Shown here one piece after another: positions 1-10,424 of a DNA stretch of 64,000 bases. The DNA comes from Trichobilharzia szidati (taxonomy: Eukaryota > Platyhelminthes > Trematoda > Strigeidida > Schistosomatidae), in NCBI GenBank assembly GCA_944472155.2, contig OX235275.1:26898865-26962864 (forward strand), read 5' to 3'. The position numbers were made by a program, and so were the translations under genes. Each line of letters begins with the position of its first letter. Positions within the stretch are counted from its first letter, which is position 1. The notes under the pieces were generated by a model. It had not been told where the DNA came from and ran no database searches. It saw only the letters and a list, made by a program, of their open reading frames with translations.

Positions 1-117
1 TATTACTCTAACTATACCAGTTTTACACGCAGAGACGCTCATTTTTGGTTTGCTTGACGGGAACATTATTTCATTGTTAGTGAGCTCTCTCTTTGCAGAA
101 TTCTAAATTCGGCATTT

Positions 118-723
118 TTGAGTACTGTACCACCAGATGAAATCGCCAAGCAAGTACGCGAATACATTGTTCATTCCAACACTGAATCTCCTTACCTTAA
201 ATTGAAAGAGGAGGTACTACGATGCACATCATTCTCTGATAGGCAAAAACTAAACGGCTTGCTGAGTAGTGTCAAGGTCGAGGATAAAACACCATATCAA
301 CTCATGAGATAAATGCAAAGCTTCGTAGCAGGTGAAGAAATTCATAAACGACTCCTTTAGCAGGTCTGGCTACGATGGTTACCGGTTAACATCCAGCAAA
401 TCCTTGCATTTAGAGATGATGACATCATTGTTGATAAAGTAACTAAAATCACCGATCGCATGTTTGAGAGCTCAACACCTCAAACCATCACTTCTAATAA
501 TTAAATGCTGCAAACTCAGGACTGCATAGAGACTTCAAAACATAATGTCGATTCCTTACTGTGCCAATTAACAAAACTCAGTATATGCGCGCGAATGAGC
601 CTTTCTAGCAGCTAAGCTCATCGGCGTCGCTCAAGGTCACACATCACGACCAAAGATCGTGATAATATTTGTTGGCACCACCGTGGTAATGGAAGCAGTG
701 CACGGCGTTGCCGCCCTCCTTGT
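118..723 (+). pseudogene. Gag remnant with CHCC zinc finger (CsRn1 type)
   Basis: Gag would form the particle that packages the retrotransposon RNA. One frame from 118 carries capsid-like sequence (leucine-rich, with segments such as 'LNGLLSSV' and 'QILAFRDDD') and runs on past in-frame stops at 310-312, 358-360 and 502-504. In the same frame, bases 670-723 encode a finger of form CX2HX9CX3C (Cys-Trp-His-His, nine residues, Cys, three residues, Cys). This is the CHCC pattern described for CsRn1-clade Gag and differs from the CCHC of most retroelements. The longest open stretch is 64 codons and starts at a TTG, so it is not a functional gene. Protease sequence follows in another frame. Confidence 0.8.
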
Positions 724-1135
724 AAATTTCCAGGCAGAATCGAAGGATATATCCGGATTTCTGACGAATTCTGACATCGGTAATCTACAGTCCAACAGTC
801 GTCTGTTTTATGTAACAGATAGAAATACTGACATTACATTCCCAAGCCGACATATGGACAGAATTCAATGTTCTCGCTCTGTTAACGCAGGAGCGTCAGC
901 ATTCCGACCCAACAGTCACACTCCACACTTTGACAACTCTAGTATTAGTGCGTATGGACGCAAACGTATGACTTTGGATTTTGGTTTTCAGACTGCCTAC
1001 ACTTGCCCACTTATCATTGCAGCGATCCCATCGCCATTTTTGCAACACCATAAATTGCTTGTAGATCCAATAAGTCACGAATTGGTCGACTCACACAAAA
1101 ACGCGTACATTGCTGGTACAATCAGCTGATCATCG
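724..1135 (+). pseudogene. Retroviral-type aspartic protease remnant
   Basis: This region lies between the Gag finger and the RT, where the Pol aspartic protease is expected. A frame open from 659 to 1129 contains 'SRLFYVTDRNTDITF', the usual run-in to the protease core, and further on 'FDNSSISAYG' and 'TLDFGF', which match the flap and C-terminal half of schistosome Gypsy proteases. The catalytic DTG triad expected between them is absent: the sequence shifts into unrelated residues near 840-900, so the active site has been lost by indel. The call relies on context and flanking motifs. Confidence 0.6.
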
Positions 1136-1254
1136 TCTTTGAATCTGATGATGCCACGCACGCCGGCATCTCCATATATCGAATTATTTAATCAGTACCC
1201 TGATCTTCTTCAACCTTATTTTGGAAAAGGTGAACGGAAGCGTGATGTAGTTCA

Positions 1255-2100
1255 CCGTGATAAAGCCACTGGACCACCAGTTTTCGCACGCCCTTGACGC
1301 TTTGATCAACATTGACTGCGTATTGCAAAGACGGAATTCGACAAATTGCTGAAGCTTGGAGTCATCCGACCATCTAGCAGATCGTGGTCTTCACCATATC
1401 ATATTCTCACTAAAGTCCTCCAGTGAAATGCGACAAATTAGCGATTGTCGGGCGTTAAACAAGCAGACGGTACCTAACAGGTACCCACTACCACACCTGC
1501 ACGATTTCACCAGCACTTTTCCGGATGTTAAGCTTTTCTGCGATACCGGTCTCATAAGAGCTAATCATCACATTTCAATACATGCGAATGACGTTCCGAA
1601 AACCGCTATTACTACACTATCCAGCTTATACGAATTCGTTCGCATGCCTTTAGGACTAATGAACGCAGCATAGACAATCCAGCGCTTGAGTGATCCCGAA
1701 CCCCACGGTCTCCGCTTTGCTTGTGCGTGCATTGACGACTTACTCATCCCGAATGCGGATAAGGCAGAACATCTGTAAGATGGGAAGCCTGTATTCGAAA
1801 GACTTCACCAGTACGGGATGAACATTAACTTAGACAGATGTCTATCCGGCGAGACCTCGTTGAAATTCCTCGGGCATTTGATCTTTGATGATGTACAAGC
1901 TATTAAGGATTATTTACCACTGGATTCCTTTAAAAATTGCAACGGTTTTCGGGTCTCGTCAATTTTTATCGCCATTTTATTCCAAACTATGCTAAAGCTT
2001 TTCAACCATTACCTGACTGTTCACGTGGACGCAGCCGTTCAATTCACTTGCTAGCCGAAGCCATTAATTCATTCGATACTGTTAAGTACAAGTTAAACCA
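1255..2100 (+). pseudogene. Ty3/Gypsy reverse transcriptase remnant
   Basis: Pieces of RT appear in order but in changing frames: 'EFDKLLKLGVIRPSS' near 1335, 'DCRALNKQTVPNRYPLPHLHDF' split across 1440-1510, 'VPKTAITT' and 'EFVRMPLGLMNAA' up to 1673, then the catalytic box. At 1728-1739 the expected Tyr-Ile-Asp-Asp reads Cys-Ile-Asp-Asp, so both aspartates survive but the tyrosine is gone. The box lies after a stop at 1671-1673. Downstream, 'LKFLGHLI' (about 1860) is the conserved thumb-side segment. In the living element this enzyme would copy genomic RNA into DNA; here it is inactive. Confidence 0.85.
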
Positions 2101-2144
2101 GAAAAGACACTTCTAATCGGATCCATAATCGACGCTCCTCTTGC

Positions 2145-2450
2145 CATGATGACGTGTGCCTAGAACGTTGCCATTGGGAAGTTCTACAACAACTAGTACA
2201 CGGTAAATGGCGACCCCTCGCATTCTTTTCAAAACGACTGAATCCCACTAAATGTCTCTATAGCACCTTTGGTAGAGAGTTACTAGCTGTTTATTCGATC
2301 AACAAACACTTTAGACACATGCTAGAAGGTACAGCTTTACTGCCTTTACCGATCACAAAGCTCTTACGACAGCCGTATCAGCAAAACAAGATAACTACCC
2401 GCCTCGTGAACTACGAAATCTTGAACTTATATTCCATTTAATCTCAGACA
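2145..2450 (+). pseudogene. RNase H domain remnant of Gypsy Pol
   Basis: A 95-codon open stretch at 2154-2441 contains 'WRPLAFFSKRLNPTKCLYST' followed by 'FGRELLAVY' and 'HFRHMLEG', the hallmark central part of the Ty3/Gypsy RNase H, which removes the RNA strand of the hybrid. The following 'TDHK' segment is degraded and the frame is lost after about 2340. It sits directly after RT, as expected. It is not functional because of the disrupted frame and truncated C-terminal half. Confidence 0.8.
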
Positions 2451-2639
2451 TTCGACAAGTAAAGAGTAACGACAATGAAGTTGCAGACTCTCTGCCACGT
2501 ATGCATATTGACAACATTGTATTTCTCGATATCAACTACGAATATCTCACAACCCTACAAAGAAATAATTGATGGTGGACTAAAGAAGATTATGTCTTAT
2601 AATAAAACCACATCCTTAAAACTCACCGATGTTTTTTTG

Positions 2640-4114
2640 ACGAAACAAAAGTAATCTGTGATACATTTACTAGTAGATGTCAACCATGTTTTCAAGCAGC
2701 TGTGAAGCTCACATACCGGAGTCAGTGCTACAAACAAGCTGCTGAAGGGAAGATTTGTATGACCGAACAGAAACAGCGATGCTGAGAAGTGGACGCGAAA
2801 TTGTTAGCCTTATCAACGAGTCTAAATTCATCGTCACACCAACGTGCCATTTGGTCGTTTCCCCAACCTCAACGTCAGATTTGTCCAAATACTTGTAGAT
2901 ATCGTTGGTCCACTGCATCCTTACAGTGGTTTTTAGCTACATTTTCACTTGTATCGACAGATTCACTCGTTGGCCATTAGCAGTTCCACTAGCAGAAGAA
3001 TCCACCGAAAACAGTAGCTAAAGCTCTGGTCGATAATTGTATAGAAAACTTCGGTCTTCCACACAATAATACTACAGATAGACGTTCTTAGTTGGAAAGC
3101 TGTCTTTTTCAACAGCTCACAGATTTACTGAGAGTCAAACGAACGCCAAAGATCTCGTATGACCCTATTTCCCATTAGATGGTTGAACGATTTCATCAAC
3201 AACTTAAGACTGCATTCGGTGCCTATCTGACCAGAAATGACTGGTGAAACAAACTGCTACTAGTGTGGTGAGAGCTGGCTGCTAGCCAAAGTTGGTAGAC
3301 AGTAATTGACGTCAGTGTTTATGTCCCCAATATTAGTGGTGAGAAAATGAGAACAAAGGCTTTGCGTAGGCGGACACAGTTAGCATATGGATGATCTGAC
3401 ACAGTCACAAAGAGATGCAAGGTTAACTTTCTGTGAGAAACAACCAATCAAAAGACTGTATTTTCTACTAACAATAATCTACAATAATGTACATTAAAAT
3501 CTATAAATATGTGTTGATTTTCCTTAATAAACGATCTGTTGCCTGGCCCTTGTCTTCTGTTGTTACACTAGTACTATTGAGGACAAGAGGAATTCTAAAG
3601 AAAGACATGGGGTGCTGCGTTTCTGAATTAGTCTATGGGACGACGCTACGGCGATGGAGTGTTTTGCATTAGATAACCAAGCTCCACGTGAGATGACTGA
3701 CTATGTGCATCTACCAAGGCAACACATGGATGAGCTAAAAATATCGCTTCCATGCCATCAGCAACGACCAGAATATATCCCGCCACAACTGACAAATTGC
3801 ACTCACGTTTTTGTCAGGAGGGATAGTGCACAGCAGCCAATTCAACCCCTGTACTACGGTCTACTTAGAGTTCTAGAGAGAAATGATAAATTTGTTACGG
3901 TATAACGATCAAATAAAGCAGAAGTCGTCAACGTTGATAGAGCCAAACCAGTGTTTATCTACGACCTCGGAGACAAAGATAAAGATCAATGGATTGAGTT
4001 GACAACAACTCCAATCAATAAAAGCCCAACGCCAACAGAATTACGTGTGAAAACAAGGCGATCTGGTAGGAGAGTTCATTGGCCAAAAGATTACGTTCAA
4101 AAAGTCACAACTTA
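2640..4114 (+). pseudogene. Gypsy integrase and Pol C-terminus, split by a solo LTR
   Basis: The integrase core is visible in several frames: 'LVDIVGPLHP' near 2888 (first catalytic Asp region), 'TCIDRFTRWPLAVPLAEES' near 2945-3000, and 'MVERFHQQLKTAF' near 3180-3215 (last catalytic Glu region). The frame meets a 304-bp solo LTR at 3264, with 'SELVYGTTLR' resuming at about 3625. The C-terminal tail has 'CTHVFVRRDS' (about 3800) and a terminal 'TRRSGRRVHWPKDYV' before a stop at 4112-4114, typical of the end of schistosome Gypsy Pol. If the LTR and one copy of the 4-bp target repeat are ignored, the reading frame is continuous across the site. Stops and frameshifts elsewhere make it inactive. 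Confidence 0.85.
3264..3567 (+). mobile_element. Solo LTR, 304 bp, inserted in the integrase
   Basis: The sequence begins TGTGGTGAG and ends TTGTTACA, the TG...CA ends of an LTR. It is flanked by the direct repeat CTAG (3260-3263 and 3568-3571), a 4-bp target duplication as CsRn1-like elements make. A TATA-like CTATAAATATG (about 3500) is followed by AATAAA (about 3527) and a GT-rich stretch, so the plus strand is the transcribed orientation. No internal region is present. Solo LTRs arise by recombination between the two LTRs of a full insertion. The ORF track of the host is continuous when this segment is set aside. Confidence 0.8.
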
Positions 4115-4169
4115 ACTTATTGTGAATATTCCTTTCTAAACTGACATTTAACTCTTTACAATAAAGGTT

Positions 4170-5070
4170 TTTGTATTTCTCAATGAATGAAAAACACTTT
4201 CTGATAACGGATGAGAAAGAAAAAGAAATATCAAACATTACTGAAACTCTTAAGCAAAACAACTACAGACACAAAACAACACAGACACTAAGTATGGCCA
4301 AAAACCCATTCCGAAAACAGACCTCAACAGTCGTCATTCCATATAAATAAAATGCTTGGAATGTGATGCGATATACATCGGACAAACATCTCGAGAAATC
4401 AAAATCAGAAGAAATGAACACCGTAGAGCATCTGTTCGACCACCGAGAAATCTGGTTGAACTAGAACAACTTGAGAGATCATCAGCCATAGTTGTCTACA
4501 CACTATAGAATCAGGCCACAAAATTCAGAAATCACAAAGAACGTCTCATTTCATCAGAAGCACTTCATATCAAGTGGAATCTAAATTGCCTGAATAGGAA
4601 TGATGGACTAAAACAGAATCTGACCTGGTTAAAACACACGCACCCTCCCCCAATGAATTGGCAAAATCAACACGAGTGTGATAAGCAATTTCACTGTGTA
4701 AACACAATGCTTGCATAATTCAACACACTGATCAAATCCAACAATCTTCACTTGGTTTTTTATCTGTACCAATTGACCAACTTGACAACGAAAAATGACC
4801 CCAGACTAACGAACGATGATCAAGTTAGTAAACTTTGTTTTGATATCATAACAGATGTACTATTACCTTTGTTATTTGGTTTAGTGATCTTCGTTGTTAT
4901 TTTGACTTTCAATATGTCCTTTTAACTTGACCTAAGTCTATTTTCTCACCTCTTAACTCTTTATTATATATATGCTGAGATTTCGTAAATTCCGGATTAA
5001 TCATACTTTGATAAAGCTATTAGCATTAAATAGCGAAATGTCAGTAAAAACAACAACATCGTTTCATTTT
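4170..5070 (+). mobile_element. Penelope-like element remnant (3' part)
   Basis: A lysine- and glutamate-rich stretch at 4190-4340 (for example 'FLITDEKEKEISNITETL') is followed by a GIY-YIG nuclease domain, the C-terminal endonuclease of Penelope-like elements. The 3' non-coding part near 4975-5062 contains the phrase 'AATAGCGAAATGTCAGTAAAAAC', which resembles the conserved 3' end of such elements; I recall that resemblance and have not searched it. The RT domain is missing, so the copy is 5' truncated, probably near 4130-4190, next to the end of the Gypsy pol. Confidence 0.7.
4350..4645 (+). pseudogene. GIY-YIG endonuclease domain of a Penelope-like element
   Basis: In one frame from 4350 the protein reads 'KCLECDAIYIGQTSREIKIR' and on to 'RNEHRRAS'; 'IYIG' (4371-4382) is the YIG half and the following Arg is the conserved nuclease arginine. 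Further on, 'LISSEALHI' contains the expected catalytic glutamate and 'LNCLNRND' is the usual C-terminal signature. The GIY half just upstream ('IYK') lies across a frameshift near 4345. One in-frame stop (TAG, near 4507) interrupts the domain. The enzyme would nick target DNA for priming. There is no ATG of its own; it is a fragment of a longer RT-nuclease protein. Confidence 0.75.
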
Positions 5071-5082
5071 TCATTCATTGGG

Positions 5083-8000
5083 AAATACAGAAAAGACCTT
5101 CATTATAATGAATATCATATACTCAATGTCCAAATTTTTTCAAACTGTTAAAAGTGAACTTGGTGTGGACAAATATGACATTTAACTCTGCTCATTCACG
5201 TTATAGGATATATTTACATATAGTTCACACAGTTACTGACTAAACATTGACTATTAGTTTTAGCATAATTACATTCGATCGTGTCATATTTGCTGCTTAC
5301 ATATCGTTTTCATCTTAAGTCTATCGATCTCCAGCTGATCTTAATCATTACACATATTTACTGTTACAATTGTCAGTCCAATTATCCTTAGTGCATTAAC
5401 TATTAATATTATTAACTGTCTGGATTGAATTGCGTATTTTCCAGGTTAATACACTTACAGTTTTCTATGCATTATCGCTACTGTTTATTTCATAAACTCA
5501 AATTATTGTCGAACACTTAAATGTATTAACTGATACTTCACTGTACTCGTGGGGGAGTTATGTAGCGCCTCTATATTAAGGTTAACTGTACGCTTATAAA
5601 ACTAATTCATGTACACATGTTATACGCTTACAGACACTAGTCTTTCTGATGCTTGTGGAATATTTGACATTGTATTATTGAACATTGCTTTTCGATGTTA
5701 CATATATAAAATGTTACGCGGTTATACACTTTTCGATCGCTTTCGCGCTTTTCAAAATTCGATTTGGTTGACAATACACCTTTTGAATTTTCACTTTTGC
5801 TTCTTAATGCAACGTTGTTCGTCTTTGACCGTGTACAGTGTTACCTCATAGTAGAATGTGGAAAGGTGGGTGTACTATAGTTTCATAATCAAAGTTATTA
5901 TGGGTATACGATAGGATGAAGTTTATTATTTGGACTTTAGTCCTCATGTGCCTTATATTCCACAATAAGTTCCATCTTGAAGAATTCTCTGGAGGTGTGT
6001 ATTGTGGCACTGACTACTGTGTGCGTGGTTGAAAGTCATTGTTTAAGACAGAAGAAGAAACGAAAGTTTTACCAATTATACTTTTATTTGAAGTGTGTTC
6101 GGCGGTCTACACTTTAAGTGACGTAAGCCGGAGTAGTCGTCAGATTACCTGAAATCAAGTACAACACAAAATTGCATAAGTGAGAATGTGTGGAAATATT
6201 CCTAATTGTATTTAAACAAATTTTCACAACATTTTTAAGTAAAGTGTGTTTCTACTGCGTCAGCGGTTCAGTGCCACAACACTGCACAACCACAGACAAG
6301 GTTTGCGTCTGGTTACCAGCAGATGCACTGAAAAAGCTTGTCTATGGTAGGCGTTGAGAGGAGAAAGGTGAGGTATGTGGCTTAAAACAGCCCACCTGCT
6401 AATGGAACTTCTAGGCTTCCCGTCTGAAAGCTTATGTCCTACTTAGATTACAAGGAATGAAGAGAAAATGGTTTCCACTATTTTACTGTATCAACCTCAC
6501 CAAATGGACGGTGAGGTTGATCAATTATTCAATGATCTGCGTCCTTTAATTTCTGTCAGTTCGTGATATAGCGCTACTCTCAACCAGTGTCTTCGATGAG
6601 CATCCGCTTCATGTTGACGTGGTTGATCCCAGTGACTTCACTGTACAGCTTTCTGATATCCATGCATTCGCCATCGATGAGCTTGAGATTGGAATTTAGA
6701 CTGTGTGATGTTTGTAAGGTTTTTAATTATTTCCAATGTAGTCAAAAGGGCTCTCTGGTGCTCCGTAAATTTGAATGGACTTCAACTGGTGTTGTTTCTT
6801 GACAGAATGTACATGGAAATTAATCCAAATCCTCACAAAATCCTACAATCTAAATAAATGAGTTTCACAAAGTTGTCTCTTGCGGATGTACATCTGATAA
6901 GTACACTCATCAATAGGCCATTTTTGTTTTGTCTATATTTTGTTGCATTATACCTTTTTGCTAGCAGGTCATTCGAAATGAGCGTGACGAAATATGCACT
7001 TAGAATACTCACGCTTAAGCAGTCGTCAGCATGTGGAGTTACAGGATTCTGATATCTACTGAATAATGAACGAGACAGTGATACTCTCCTGTAATCACTG
7101 TCATTTCCATGACAATCCCTAGATATTGTGTTATACGTGCATCAGAAAGTCACCCTGCAACTTTGTAGAAGTAGTAACACTGATATAATTTCACAATCTA
7201 ACTTGTTATTGCCATTACCAGACGAAAAGCTGATTGTTTTAGGGTAGTTTTTGGGTTTTTTTGAGTTCGGCCGCTCTTGGTAGACCACTTACATCTCGTC
7301 AACACTTGATCACACTTACTATCAAATGTTCAACAATTTGCTGAACGTTCAATCTATAGTAAGGCACATTCAACAAGTGACATAATCTGTAGTAATGGCC
7401 TTTAATGTGCTTGAAGCTCTGCTAAAGGAACATCACACAGCCTACACAACAAGGTCTCTACTTCTCATCTATTTGTCTACTTTTCTTGGTTAAGTGTCAA
7501 GATATCTCATAAACTTTCGAAGTTAGATTATTCGCATAGTTGATCAGAAAACAACTGCAGGTCAGATTAGCAGAAAGACCAGCATTATGGAAATCTGGTA
7601 GTGAAACAGCGGACAAATTACTGCCTGATAAAGATGCAGAATCAGGTGTGGATTTATGGAATGGACAAATGCTATGGTGGCATCGAAATTATACTGTACG
7701 CCAGGTCATCCCATGGAACCTTGACAGTTTTGTCCAAGCAACACTCGGCACTGCTTAGTAGACCAGGTAGGCAGGACAAGAGTTAATTAGGCTGAAAACC
7801 AGCTGCATTTCCTCGACATTAAATAGAGGATAATCGCCCGGAAAAAATGAATATTGTGGGATTCAATGAGATAGCCAACAACCTGATAATCTATCTCCAT
7901 CGCATATATGCGAAAGGAATTGGACGGAGATCAAATATGACAGGCTTTTGTCTGTAGTGGCTGTTCAGAAGTGTCCATGAAAACCACGGTTAAGACCGTA

Positions 8001-8499
8001 TTAGCAGGAGATTAAAACTATTCGTCAGCCATGAAACCAGCTGCATCCAACGAAAATTGCGTTGTCTTCACGATACGTATAGAAACGTTTTTACATTAGT
8101 CGAAAATTACCTGGCAATGCTTTCATTATAATTTAATACTCCTGAAAAGAAAGGAAAATTATAAATTTAGGGAAAAATATATTAGAGGTTGAAGACTGCA
8201 AAAAATTCAGCATATCTTATCAAATTCGTAGGATGTATAGAACTTGGAAAAGGTGTGCAATTATAGGATTAGTAGACAAATCGAATGAAATAAAAACGTT
8301 ACGTAATAATGTGTGAAATTTGATAATACAGAATCCAACGTTGCAAAATAGAATTGATTTAGAGTGACAAGTAGTACAAGTTAAATAATACCAGGGCAGT
8401 TCAAAGTGAGAATAGCATTAGTACCAGGTGACGTTAATAAGTAAGAGTTTAAAAATTGAATAGACAAAAGGAGAAATGGTGGTGGATCTAAAATATGAT
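5083..8499. other. Unassigned AT-rich DNA, no supported gene
   Basis: ORFs here are short (61-80 codons) and show no recognisable domain. The only structured hint is at 5553-5575, where a purine run (GTGGGGGAG) is followed by TGTAGCGCC and, 40 bp on, a TATA-like TTATAAAA. That could be a polypurine tract and LTR start, with an ending near 5960, but I see no target duplication or second copy. Around 7540-7790 two overlapping frames stay open for 61-72 codons without a recognisable product. Confidence 0.5.
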
Positions 8500-9084
8500 T
8501 AGAGATTACCATACTTCAGCATAGGTGTTTAGGACCATAAAAGTTGGAGGGGTTGAGCGGACATTTCTGCACACAGATATCTGGCTTTTCTGTTTCGATA
8601 ACCAAAGCTTCAGCAATTATTGACCAGATGTTCAATGATCGTGCTTTTTTATAGCTCCACTTCCACCTCTTCGTAACCATGCAGGATAGTGCTCTTGCAC
8701 CCTCTTAGGCAAAATTTGAGTCAAACGACCGATATACCGAGCTCCACACGAGCAGGTGAGTTGATAAACGCCCAAAGAGTTTGTCGACAGCGGGATCTTG
8801 TCCTCCAGGTCATTGAACAGTAATGGTCGACTGGTAAAGGCTATTATCAGATATGCTGCAGGGAATGTTCTTTTCAGGGACTGTGATATCCTGCTTTTCA
8901 TAATATCGGAAGCCATGTCACCTACGAATTCCAAGCTCATGTACAGTATTTTCTCAGATGTGCATGATAAGTCACGTTTCATAGGATTTGAATGTGTATT
9001 TTTGTCTATAAAACGTGGTGGAAATTTATTTTTTATTAGGACTTTCTTCAAAGATTTTTCATGATATGAGATTGTTGGAGGCAA
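8500..9084 (-). pseudogene. Penelope-like GIY-YIG endonuclease remnant
   Basis: The 150-codon minus-strand ORF (9084 to 8632) starts with the linker region of Penelope-like proteins ('FVGDMASDIM', 'FTSRPLLFNDL') and continues into a GIY-YIG domain: 'GVYQLTCSCGARYIG' at residues 105-119, then 'RVQEHYPAWL'. After the stop at 8632 the same frame continues with 'IAEALVIETEKPDICVQK', the segment carrying the catalytic glutamate, down to about 8540, so a single stop breaks the domain. The RT part is missing. It differs in sequence from the plus-strand remnant at 4.35 kb, so two Penelope-like subfamilies are present. Repeat DNA of another kind starts at about 9085. Confidence 0.8.
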
Positions 9085-9300
9085 TCAGCAGGAAGCCCTG
9101 GACATAGGTTACATTCTATTTGGCACTGGTACAAGGCTTCCTGTCTGTCGCTTCCAACTATCTAATATCATCAAGTCAATGTGCACCATGATGACGAGCT
9201 ACCTAGAATGGTGGCCACACTGCGAACCTGACTGATAGAATTCAGTCTGCACCAAAGAAAAGAATAGACACATCACACTAGTTGCTAGTGTCCGAAGAAG
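9085..9300. repeat. Two short dispersed repeats
   Basis: Bases 9088-9135 ('AGCAGGAAGCCCTGGACATAG' onward) resemble the motif near 12,100, 26,690 and 39,480. Bases 9195-9290, with GATAGAATTCAGTCTGCACC and then CACTAGTTGCTAG, resemble an approximately 80-bp motif found twice in each large repeat unit (about 16,245 and 16,575 in U1; 30,345 and 30,650 in U2; 42,975 and 43,310 in U3). No coding content is seen. Bases 9301-9819 hold only short ORFs and nothing I can assign. Confidence 0.5.
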
Positions 9301-9819
9301 ATTTAACTCATGCTCCACAGTATCAGGGCTACATATTCGCCGAATGCGAGTGACAAGCGACTGGACCAGGTTACATTTTCGACCAATGGGTATCCAGCTG
9401 TTCCGATATTATTTCAATTGTTCCACTTGTCATTCTAAAGCAATTCTGTTCTGCAACCTTGAATTCTATGCTATCAAACTTCACACAATGTTACATAACG
9501 TTTTTATTTCATTCGATTTGTCTACTAATCCTGTATTTGCACACACTTTCTAAGTTCTATCCATCCTATGAATTATTCTTTATATGACATTAATTATTTT
9601 GCCACTTGGTATTTTATCAAATGTTGATTTTCACTGGTTGGATTGGTCACAGGATTGAGCAGGTGGTGATAACCATTGTGAAACCAGTATGGAGTACTGT
9701 ACAGCTGTTTCAACCTAGATTGAGAATCTTTCGCAGTACGTACCTTCATGGTTCGAAACCTGGGCCTTCCGGTTGCACTAAATATAGGTCGCCAATTGAT
9801 GGAGGTTGGAATTCACTGA

Positions 9820-10040
9820 CCACTGGGTAGGTTCCCAGTTGGCTGAATGGTCAACACACTGCATTCTTAGCCAGAAAATGTGTGCTTCAAACCCGTGTAG
9901 CGGGTGCGTACCGCTGAAGAATCTCTAACTGAGCAGCTGTCCAGTACACCCTGTCTGGTTTTCCAATGGTTCCCCAACTGATTTCAGCTCGTGGTCAAAC
10001 CTGAGATATATCGATTAAAGGGGTGTGATTGTTTACAAAA
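9820..10040 (+). repeat. Sm-alpha-like SINE, degenerate
   Basis: A tRNA-like head is visible: an A-box-like GGCTGAATGGTCA at about 9840 and a B-box-like TGCTTCAAACCC at about 9886. It is followed by a hammerhead-like block (9905-9965) and the tail 'CTGTCTGGTTTTCCAATGG'. This order (tRNA head, hammerhead, tail) is that of the schistosome SINE family Sm-alpha, as I remember it. Divergence is high and no target duplication was identified. Pol III transcription from such boxes is the known mode for the family; activity here is unlikely. Confidence 0.55.
9905..9965 (+). other. Hammerhead ribozyme remnant lacking the GAAA core
   Basis: CTGAAGA (9914-9920) fits the invariant CUGANGA core. It is followed by a short stem-loop, TCTC-TAACT-GAG, and then CAGCTGTC, where the family has GAAA before this palindromic stem. 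The cleavage triplet GTC and the stem I partners (GTACCG at 9908-9913 with CAGTAC after the triplet; one C-A mismatch) are kept. The net effect is a missing GAAA, so self-cleavage should be lost. The comparison to the Sm-alpha hammerhead is from memory. Confidence 0.5.
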
Positions 10041-10054
10041 GTCTTTCATTCACT

Positions 10055-10292
10055 CATTTTTTTAATTGCTTCACGTTCCCAGTGGAACATATGGCTTCAA
10101 GCTAGAGGTTTGTAGTTTCTGTAGTGTAGTTTATTTTTACGGGATGGGGCTGCTGGCCTCATGCCCAACCTTCCCTCTTTCCCTGTCTTATTACTAGCTT
10201 AGCGAGGTAAAGGAGTGCGTCGGCCGGGGATCGAACCCCGGACCATGTGCATAGTCAGCGAGCGTCCTAGCCGCTGTGCCCTTGACGCACTC
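10055..10292 (-). repeat. tRNA-derived SINE with 8-bp target duplication
   Basis: On the minus strand the element starts GTGCGTCAAGGGCACAG. It has an A-box-like GGCACAGCGGCTAGG and a clear B box GGTTCGATCCC in a tRNA-like head of about 75 bp that closes on CCGACGCA. A tRNA-unrelated body follows, then the tail 'GAAGCCATATGTTCCACTGG'. The direct repeat CATTCACT flanks it (10,047-10,054 and 10,293-10,300). The same SINE occurs at 15,598-15,799 and 40,214-40,380. The tail matches the LINE-A 3' end for about 26 bp. This is the best-preserved copy, and the only one here with a plausible full pol III promoter. Confidence 0.8.
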
Positions 10293-10424
10293 CATTCACT
10301 TATAGCAGCTTGAAAATGCATACCTGAATTCCAGATATGGTGATCACTTCACACATAAGTAAGTTTGGTCAGTGTCTCGGTCATGTATTTGGTTTTGAAT
10401 GATGACTAATGGGCACATTATGCA

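Larger units (their letters stand above)
118..4114 (+). mobile_element. Decayed CsRn1-like Ty3/Gypsy LTR retrotransposon body
   Basis: The domains gag, protease, RT, RNase H and integrase occur in that order on the plus strand, as in Ty3/Gypsy elements. An intact CHCC zinc finger in Gag points to the CsRn1 clade, known from trematodes. No frame stays open for more than about 160 codons; stops and indels are scattered throughout, so the element is dead. The end of pol is at about 4114. No flanking LTR pair belonging to this element is recognisable: bases 1-117 may be its leader, and unrelated Penelope-like sequence follows at about 4170. A solo LTR interrupts the integrase at 3264-3567. Element identity is well supported; the exact outer limits are not. 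Confidence 0.85.

Noticed and set aside
659..1129. Novel 156-codon host gene
   Set aside because: The frame contains protease-linked Gypsy segments and lies in order between Gag finger and RT.
10220..10290. Functional tRNA gene on the minus strand
   Set aside because: The tRNA-like head is followed by a SINE body and tail, has target repeats, and recurs at two other sites. It is a SINE.
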